Source of the DNA: Panulirus ornatus
Taxonomy: Eukaryota > Arthropoda > Malacostraca > Decapoda > Palinuridae
NCBI RefSeq assembly: GCF_036320965.1
Contig: NC_092235.1
Location: 24,846,976-24,910,975, forward strand
DNA length: 64,000 nt
Reading direction: 5' to 3'
Shown here piece after piece: positions 60,101 through 64,000 of the stretch. How positions within the stretch are numbered: position 1 is the first letter of the stretch; each line of letters opens with the position of its first letter. The notes under the pieces were generated by a model, which saw only the letters and a program-made list of their open reading frames with translations, was not told where the DNA came from and ran no database searches. Both the position numbers and the translations under genes were made by a program.

Positions 60101-62403
60101 TTCACTTATTCCAGCAACTTACCTCCTACACCATATACTCTGAAGACCTTCCACAAAGCATCTCTATCAACCTTATTATATGCCTCCTCCAGATTCATAA
60201 ATGCTACATACAAATACATCTGTTTTTCTAAGTATTTCTCACACAAATTCTTCAAAGCAAACAGCTGCATGTAAACAGTGAAATACAGAAAAGGAAGTTA
60301 AGGATCCTTTAAAAAAATTACCCGAAAGAATAACTAGGATGTGGATCCAAGGAAAGAAGCTCAGTAAGATGAATGGATAATGAGAAGATAAAGGAAGAGT
60401 AGTGGCTAAGGCTGGGGTTTCATGCAAAAATGAGTATGGCAATGGAAAGGATTGGTGGAATATGTACATCAACAGGTGTAAGAGTTGCAAATACATATCT
60501 CTGGCCCATTAACATCTGACAATATGTCATACAAGAAGAGTGTTTTGATGGTAATGTGGTCCTGTCAGTGCTGTATGGATGTGAGGCATGGGCCTTAGAC
60601 AAAAATGTAAAGGACAGGATGAAGGTGTTGGAAATTAAATGTCTGAGGATAATATGTTGAGTAAGGAAGGCTGATTGAGTAAGAAATGACATTGTAAGAG
60701 AGGGATGTAGTAGTAGTAAGAGTAATATCTATGTCAGAGCTGAAGAGGGTACGCTGAAATGGTACAGCCATGAAAGAGAATAAATTAGGAAAGGATGGTC
60801 AATAAGGAATACATGTCAGAAGCAGAAGGAACATGGAAAAAGGTCTGCTGAGATGGTTTGGGCATGAGGAGAGCATAAATGAGGAAAGGATGGTCAACAG
60901 GGAATACATGTCAGAAACAGAAGGAACAAGGAAAAAAGGGAAACCAAGGAGGAAGTGGATAGATGGAGTGAAAGATGCACAGAAGGCTGGGAATCTGAAT
61001 ATGCAAAACCCAATCAAAATGGCCTGGCTATTGCCAGAACAAAACTCCCAGAGTCAGATTTTAAGTCTGAGGAGCATTGGGCCCCGCAAAACCCAATAAA
61101 AAATGTCTGGATTGCAAGGGACAGAGCAAATTGGAGTAATGTGGTTTACAGGGGATGATGTGCATGGATTAAACAGGGTACATGAAACAGTTGGGAAAAC
61201 CACAGAAAGGTCTGTGAGCATGACAATGGACTGGGGGCTCTGGTTTCAGCACATTATACATGAAAGCTAGAAAGTAGATGTGAGAGAATGAAGCTATTTT
61301 TTTGTTCCTGGCACTACCTCACTAACATGGAAATGGCAAACATGTATGAAAGAAAAAAAAAAAGTAGAGGGAAGATAGGTTACATTAGAGTGTGAGTAAC
61401 ATAAGAAACATAAAGAGCTCTTTGAGAGGATTAACCTCACTGCACAAGGTTTCTGTTTTGAATATTCTCCATGATGAAATAAAAATTACAAATCAAATCT
61501 GTCATACGTTACTGAAGAAAGTATCCAAAAAGCACCATACTATCTTCTGTACTGGAGTGGAACGGTGTGGTTGGGTGATGAGTTGTTGGGGATTTGGCCA
61601 GGAGTAGTGGCATGGATCCTCATTATGTATATGTAACGATTATGTTTTATTTCAAGAGTACTTTCATTCTACATAAACCTAACCACATTACAGACTTTGG
61701 TTTTTACCAAGTGTGATTTCACAAATCCTATACATACCATTTAAACATTTCTATATATTACTGCTACACCAAACAAATGCTCTGTTGCATGTTCAAATGG
61801 ATCTGTCCACAGGCAAGAAAATTAGTTAGTTTATGATAGAAAACTGAAGGAAGGAGAAACTACAAAGAAAGAGGAGGAGGATGTTTTGCAACATCATGTA
61901 AGAAAGGCTGACACAGAGAATATCATTCAGTTCTACCTGAATTCATATGAATAAAGATTCTGTTTGGGAAACTTGGCATGAATTCCAGAATACTAAAGTT
62001 CTGGAGAGATAAACAAACAGAAAGAAAGAAAAAAGTTATATGTCTGTTGTGAACTTCCTGATTATAGTTTTGTAAGCACCATTCCTTGTGGTGTTACTAA
62101 AATTTCATGAAAATCATGTTCAAAGAAAACTGTTTAGAGTAGAATAGGCAAATATGAAGTCAAAAGTGTTTGACCTTTTCCTTTGAAATTATTATAAATG
62201 ATATAGTCATAAGAATATACCTGACACCAAAAATGCTGAAGGAAAATGATGGCAGTATTCCATAAACAATATCTAGGTTTCTGCTTGCACCTAAATCCAC
62301 ATAAAACTAAAAGCCAAAAGCAGGCCCCCAAACAGACCTTTCCCTTGAAGTAATCTTGATTGGTTTAGGATCTTGCTGTAGTGTTGCTGAAGAAGGCAGG
62401 AGT
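38784..62403 (-). CDS. ZC3H18: ZC3H18 (NHN1) C-terminal half, partial: gene continues right of window
   Basis: Nine - strand exons: 62338-62403, 57477-57542, 54571-54633, 52222-52308, 50726-50892, 47776-47849, 41294-41384, 41027-41106 and 38784-38924. All join in frame with GT-AG borders. ZC3H18 is a nuclear CCCH zinc-finger protein linking the cap-binding complex and ARS2 to the NEXT/exosome RNA-decay machinery. Evidence: the last exon encodes [20 protein letters not shown]..., the hallmark C-terminal coiled segment of ZC3H18; upstream come QIKLTLKG (counterpart of EIKLTLLN), [14 protein letters not shown], and long RS/SR stretches in 50726-50892 and 52222-52308. The CCCH zinc finger and the 5' exons are not in the window. 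The first three exons are duplicates of one another (see the separate entries), so the real transcript may use one, two or all of them. Confidence 0.85.
38925..41026 (-). other. ZC3H18 last intron
   Basis: 2102 bases, AT-rich. About 39250-40400 and 40800-40990 look like decayed antisense CR1/L2-type LINE text (for example a [13 protein letters not shown] endonuclease stretch around 39490-39515). This is only a weak recognition. Confidence 0.5.
41027..41106 (-). CDS. ZC3H18: ZC3H18 exon (KRKPDSPPP)
   Basis: 80 nt, acceptor TTTCTTAG, donor CCAAAG|GTAAGT. Encodes [20 protein letters not shown] then Pro-rich text; phase 1 to 0. Confidence 0.9.
41294..41384 (-). CDS. ZC3H18: ZC3H18 exon (QIKLTLKG)
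   Basis: 91 nt, acceptor ATTTTCAG, donor GATGACA|GTGAGT. Encodes [20 protein letters not shown] then an acidic end, matching the conserved IKLTL block of ZC3H18. Confidence 0.9.
41755..42405 (-). mobile_element. LINE 3' fragment, older copy
   Basis: Antisense C-terminal region (frame 42059-42397, [18 protein letters not shown] to the end of the ORF) and full 3' UTR down to about 41775. Moderately diverged. It lies head-to-head with the next copy at 42421. Confidence 0.85.
42421..42945 (+). mobile_element. LINE 3' fragment with internal deletion patched by CCTAA repeats
   Basis: Sense copy starting at 'atgtctgaggacaat'. At 42541-42566 the expected roughly 90-100 bases between the WFGH and RPNWRW codons are missing and replaced by about four CCTAA units; downstream homology resumes with 'aaattggaggtgg'. 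The 3' UTR is also shortened: it jumps near 42855 from the internal 'gctgaagc' box to the terminal 'gggccattctttc' block. Confidence 0.85.
42546..42565. repeat. Interstitial telomere-type (CCTAA)n tract
   Basis: Twenty bases read TTA-CCTAA-CCTAA-CCTAA-CC, the complement of the arthropod telomere unit TTAGG, exactly at a deletion junction in a LINE. Confidence 0.85.
42955..43200 (-). mobile_element. SINE-like repeat, inverted copy
   Basis: Reverse complement of the unit at 2025-2249, with all landmarks in order from 'atccctggggatagggg' (42958) to 'cgctaacgcgggaaatggcgaatag' (43151-43175). It contains an expanded poly-T (about 43061-43077). Confidence 0.8.
43264..44056 (+). mobile_element. LINE RT/C-terminal fragment
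   Basis: Starts inside the RT active-site region ([16 protein letters not shown]) and runs to the end of the ORF and 'gacgtgctgtcagtgg'. One in-frame stop (43747-43749) falls in the [11 protein letters not shown] stretch, where the family has CGA (TGA here, the footprint of a C-to-T change at a CpG). Truncated at both ends; very close to the copies at 1.1, 44.1 and 45.5 kb. Confidence 0.88.
44110..45475 (-). mobile_element. LINE RT copy with 382-aa open frame, short 3' UTR form
   Basis: The longest intact RT frame of the window (45460 to 44312, - strand). It has [16 protein letters not shown] (RT block A-type Asp), [16 protein letters not shown] (block B), [12 protein letters not shown] (FADD catalytic block C), then NKSKV and the whole C-terminal domain. 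The N-terminal endonuclease is missing (5' truncation at 45475). The 3' UTR lacks the same internal segment as the copy at 1120-1939. It is in a ZC3H18 intron, in the gene's own orientation. Confidence 0.9.
45476..46840 (+). mobile_element. LINE RT copy with 299-aa open frame, long 3' UTR form
   Basis: Sense frame 45476-46375 from [17 protein letters not shown] through FADD to the C-terminal end; full 3' UTR to the 'gacagcgacaaagc' box and an A-rich AAAAAT-type tail (about 46810-46840). It directly abuts the antisense copy, making a head-to-head inverted pair of about 0.8-0.9 kb shared RT sequence plus UTRs. Confidence 0.9.
46841..47775. other. ZC3H18 intron remainder
   Basis: AT-rich intron sequence with no element recognised. 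Confidence 0.5.
47776..47849 (-). CDS. ZC3H18: ZC3H18 exon (MTQGTVSYG)
   Basis: 74 nt, acceptor TTACATCAG, donor ATGAAG|GTGAGA. Encodes [20 protein letters not shown] then DPMK. Phases agree with both neighbours. Confidence 0.88.
47998..48168. repeat. Compound (CA)n-(AT)n microsatellites around a SINE-like scrap
   Basis: CA repeat about 47999-48013, (AT)n about 48013-48084 and a second (AT)n 48114-48168. Between them lie about 29 bases ('atgcgggaaatggcgaatagtatgaaag') identical in kind to the end of the SINE-like repeat, so the AT runs again flank that element. Confidence 0.88.
48560..49665 (-). mobile_element. Decayed LINE (RT to 3' UTR)
   Basis: Antisense, strongly mutated: [19 protein letters not shown] (RT block A region, about 49570-49650), a broken [14 protein letters not shown] (about 49395-49440), NKNKV (about 49195-49210), then the C-terminal and 3' UTR remnants down to the 'ccatggtttaccc' box near 48625. 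Old copy. Confidence 0.75.
49666..50725. other. ZC3H18 intron sequence
   Basis: AT-rich; no coding exon or repeat recognised. Confidence 0.5.
50726..50892 (-). CDS. ZC3H18: ZC3H18 RS-domain exon
   Basis: 167 nt, acceptor ATTTTCAG, donor AGAAAAG|GTAGTC. In the frame fixed by its neighbours it encodes [20 protein letters not shown] followed by further SRSRSRG and [16 protein letters not shown], an arginine/serine-rich segment of the kind found in ZC3H18. A longer open frame on the same strand (50654-50890) is an out-of-frame shadow. Confidence 0.9.
50893..52221. other. ZC3H18 intron
   Basis: 1329 bases, AT-rich, several A-runs (for example 51020-51034); nothing else recognised. Confidence 0.6.
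52222..52308 (-). CDS. ZC3H18: ZC3H18 exon ([10 protein letters not shown]...RSRSRSGSR)
   Basis: 87 nt, acceptor TTCTCATAG, donor GGGGAAG|GTAGGT. It encodes [20 protein letters not shown] and continues RSGSRPRGR into the RS exon. Its entry phase accepts any of the three upstream cassette exons. Confidence 0.88.
52560..52895 (+). mobile_element. LINE 3' UTR only
   Basis: Sense 3' UTR from 'gtgtgaacgaacgtgg' to the 'gacagcgatgaag' box and an (AAT)-like tail. It sits tail-to-tail with the following antisense copy, forming an imperfect palindrome of about 330-bp arms. Confidence 0.8.
52905..54260 (-). mobile_element. LINE 3' UTR, C-terminal and pre-RT pieces with local inversion
   Basis: Antisense 3' UTR and C-terminal region (52915-53670), then a piece of about 55 bases in the opposite orientation (53672-53726), then a jump to the region N-terminal of the RT core (53740-54260, including [22 protein letters not shown]). 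About 1.5-2 kb of RT is missing between the parts. Confidence 0.8.
54261..54570. other. ZC3H18 intron sequence downstream of cassette A
   Basis: Unique-looking AT-rich sequence. Its end near 54540-54570 faces the cassette exon. Confidence 0.4.
54571..54633 (-). CDS. ZC3H18: ZC3H18 cassette exon A (duplicated)
   Basis: 63 nt, acceptor TTTTGTCCTCAG, encodes [20 protein letters not shown] plus R across the junction. The donor AAAG|GTTTGC is weak. It is a divergent copy of the exons at 57477 and 62338, one codon shorter. Being 3n long with phase 1 at both borders, it can be included or skipped without frame change. Confidence 0.75.
54634..55475. other. ZC3H18 intron sequence between cassettes A and B
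   Basis: The first bases beside the exon (54634-54690) resemble the matching intron flank of the other cassettes. The remainder is AT-rich with no element recognised. Confidence 0.5.
55480..55895 (+). mobile_element. Decayed CR1/L2-type LINE RT fragment
   Basis: Text remnants in one frame: [19 protein letters not shown] (about 55551-55607) where such RTs have LFVIYINDL...SK.S.FADD, then [21 protein letters not shown] (about 55699-55728) and [17 protein letters not shown] (about 55803-55853). The order is right for the end of a CR1/L2 RT. The catalytic FADD is lost. It is a different family from the abundant LINE. Confidence 0.65.
55905..57095 (+). mobile_element. Decayed LINE RT to C-terminus
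   Basis: Sense copy from the linker/RT start ('aaggtgagtgtccaaactacagaggc', about 55938) through [17 protein letters not shown] text (56162-56205) and [19 protein letters not shown] (about 56370-56425) to the end of the ORF at 57095. The FADD block is deleted near 56445, and there are multiple frameshifts. The 3' UTR is absent. Confidence 0.8.
57096..57476. other. ZC3H18 intron sequence beside cassette B
   Basis: AT-rich. The 57420-57476 stretch is homologous to 62279-62337 beside cassette C ('ctgcttacacataaaacta...' versus 'ctgcttgcac...ataaaacta'). Confidence 0.6.
57477..57542 (-). CDS. ZC3H18: ZC3H18 cassette exon B (duplicated)
   Basis: 66 nt, acceptor CTTTTGTCCTCAG, donor AAAG|GTCTGT. 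Encodes [20 protein letters not shown] then E-R across the junction. Highly similar to exon C, and conserved in frame and phase with A. Confidence 0.78.
57543..59635. other. ZC3H18 intron between cassettes B and C (part 1)
   Basis: AT-rich. 57543-57600 matches the same intron flank of cassettes A and C. A charged open stretch at 57978-58110 on the - strand was considered as an exon but lacks a good acceptor. Nothing else was recognised. Confidence 0.5.
59640..60270 (-). mobile_element. SINE-like scrap plus LINE RT fragment
   Basis: 59640-59720 carries pieces of the SINE-like repeat ('attagcgagg', 'ccaaaagaaggaacagagaagggg'). From 59730 to 60270 it is antisense LINE RT: LFADD region (about 59870), [22 protein letters not shown] (about 59955-60040) and the [18 protein letters not shown] block near 60170-60220. 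Broken by frameshifts. Confidence 0.78.
60540..61355 (+). mobile_element. Decayed LINE C-terminal fragment with internal duplication
   Basis: Sense remnants: '[13 protein letters not shown]' (60571-60610), '[27 protein letters not shown]' (60845-60932), [10 protein letters not shown], then '[10 protein letters not shown]' (about 61126-61155) and 3' UTR text to the 'cactacctcactaacatggaaatggc' box near 61310-61336. A segment of about 95 bases is duplicated in tandem (about 60748-60842 and 60843-60937), and about 65 bases are inserted after NLNMQ (about 61006-61110). Confidence 0.7.
61356..62337. other. ZC3H18 intron between cassettes B and C (part 2)
   Basis: AT-rich; the last 60 bases are homologous to the flank of cassette B. 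Nothing else recognised. Confidence 0.5.
62338..62403 (-). CDS. ZC3H18: ZC3H18 cassette exon C (duplicated)
   Basis: 66 nt, acceptor TTTATCCTCAG, donor AAAG|GTCTGT. Encodes [20 protein letters not shown] then E-R across the junction. Frame and phase match A and B. It is the most upstream member seen, and the preceding exon must end with two bases of a codon. Confidence 0.75.
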
Positions 62404-64000
62404 CTGAGGATAAAAGTTTTGATACAAGCCAATTTATAGTAGGAAAATGCTGAACATCTTTTTAAACACAGAGGTATTTAAAATTTGAAAATACAAAATG
62501 GGTACTTAAAAGTCCAAAAAAAAGGGGGAGTGCATAACAGATCGAAAACCATCGAGAGATTTTCTAGATTTAATTCGTAAGAATTTTAAAAACTATGTAG
62601 TTGAAACTATACTATCAGCCAGGAAAACCTCTCCTAGAGTAAAGAGAGATTCTTAGATGCAAGGATGTAATAATCTGAGAATGCAGGTATGTGCATGTTA
62701 GTGGTGCCTTCTTAGGGTTCACTCTAATCCTACCCCAAAAAAATTTCTTGAGCTTCCTGATACAGAAACATAAGTGATGCAACATACATTAAATTCCTAC
62801 CTTCCTTTTTACCTACTGAATGCATTCATTCATTAGCTGACTCTTCAGGCACCATAAAGTTCCTGACAAAATTCATTCATCCAAACATTGACTCTTTACT
62901 CACTATTAAGCTCTATCACATAAATGCTAAATTCAAATTTAGTGAGTTGGGAGAAAGACCTTCCTTTGGTTATAGCGATACATATACTCTCGAAGGACAG
63001 CATTTAAAATGAGCAATATAAATCAGACTGATGGTAGGTGATAGGTCAGCCATAAAACAGTTGATAATCTTGATGAGGAAAGTACTTATTTACTTATCAA
63101 ACATCTTATAAAATCATTACAATGTGAAAACTGCTGAGACAGTAAACAGACTTTATAGGTTTGAATCTATTTATGTTACTTTATCTACATATATCTATTA
63201 CCCAGAACTCTGTCCCAGTTATCATCAAAAATCAAGTGCAGACAGCCTGTCAACTAACTTACTGCATACTCTTACTCATGTCTAGTATGCAAAGGGAACT
63301 TCATAAGGTTTCTAAATTAGATGAACATTTGTCAACTATCAATGTTGTGTAGGAAACTAATTAAAGCAAAAATGTTTCCATTTATATCATTCTTACATAA
63401 AAATTATCTTAAAAGCACACATTAAAAAATCATTCCCAATGCATTCTCATCTGAAATACCTCTAACACTCAACAAACCACTCACTGTGGCTGTCCACCTC
63501 CTTCAAGGTCTAAAAACCAATCCATCATCTGCTCAATGTTCCACAAGGCCATGGCAACTTAATGGGCTTTCATCCATGAGTTCCTACATATTTCTTCACA
63601 TCAAATGTCCTTCTTTTATCAATATCCCTTACTTTCTTTATTTTCCCGATCCCTTTGATACTACTTATAAGTTAATTCATCTTAGCTGCACTTATATCTA
63701 GTCTATCAAGATCTCAAAATACTAAGGTTTTTAAAGATTAATTTAAAGAGAATAAAAGAGAATCAAATTACTAAAAAAAAAAAAAGATACCTAAGGCAAA
63801 ACTTAAAAGTAGTTACTAACATTAAGGATATTTGGGTCTTTCTGGGAGATCACATATTTTAGCCCTCTGGCTGTAACTTATGACTAAAAGATGTAAAACA
63901 CAATTTTCACTCACATCAAAATACAACTAATGTCCACAGCTGCCCAAAACTTTTTTTGTACATCCAGCAAAGCTTACCAACCTAGCCCTAACTAGGAAAT
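62404..64000. other. ZC3H18 intron (continues right)
   Basis: AT-rich. The first bases match the intron flank of the other cassettes. No further ZC3H18 exon was recognised before the window end. Confidence 0.5.

Overview
The window is a stretch of animal nuclear genome, most likely from a decapod crustacean (a lobster or shrimp type). This rests on four things: spliced genes with GT-AG introns, arthropod-like protein sequences, (AT)n and CA microsatellites, and many copies of an endonuclease/reverse-transcriptase LINE of a kind I associate with decapod genomes. Short TTAGG/CCTAA (arthropod telomere-type) tracts are also present. The species cannot be fixed from sequence alone. No tools were run: homology calls come from recognising conserved protein text, and splice sites were placed by hand from reading-frame continuity.

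Four conserved protein genes are readable. (1) DHX16 (PRP2-type spliceosomal DEAH helicase), + strand, 6225-11528, two coding exons, 1011 aa. (2) FBXO7 (UBL, PI31-like FP domain, F-box, proline-rich tail), - strand, 16765-14013, two coding exons, 517 aa; it converges with DHX16. (3) DCAF7/WDR68 (WD40 adaptor), + strand, 18667-26648, seven coding exons, 346 aa, head-to-head with FBXO7. (4) The 3' half of ZC3H18 (CCCH zinc-finger nuclear RNA adaptor), - strand, from beyond base 64000 down to 38784. Its RS-rich and C-terminal exons are here, and the zinc-finger exons should lie to the right of the window.

The rest is introns and intergenic DNA dominated by mobile elements. At least nineteen fragments of one LINE family (EN-RT, 3' UTR with an (AAT)/(A)-rich tail) occur in both orientations. 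Copies at 1.1-1.9, 19.8-20.7, 43.2-44.1, 44.1-45.5 and 45.5-46.8 kb are near-identical, and others are strongly decayed. A compact SINE-like repeat sharing a GCGAGGTAGCG box with the LINE tail occurs at 2.0, 15.7, 43.0 and (partly) 48.1 and 59.7 kb. The left edge, 1-3363, is a large foldback structure with arms of roughly 880 bp, whose loop carries a LINE and a SINE-like copy.

The most interesting observations are: a set of three tandemly duplicated, frame-compatible 63-66 nt cassette exons in ZC3H18; the foldback element at the left edge; a LINE copy whose internal deletion is filled with CCTAA telomere-type repeats; a 3' UTR deletion that defines a LINE subfamily; and a knot of tail-to-tail and head-to-head LINE copies inside one ZC3H18 intron. 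DHX16 and ZC3H18 both act in nuclear RNA processing, while FBXO7 and DCAF7 are both ubiquitin-ligase receptors. There is no evidence here that this neighbourhood is functionally organised.
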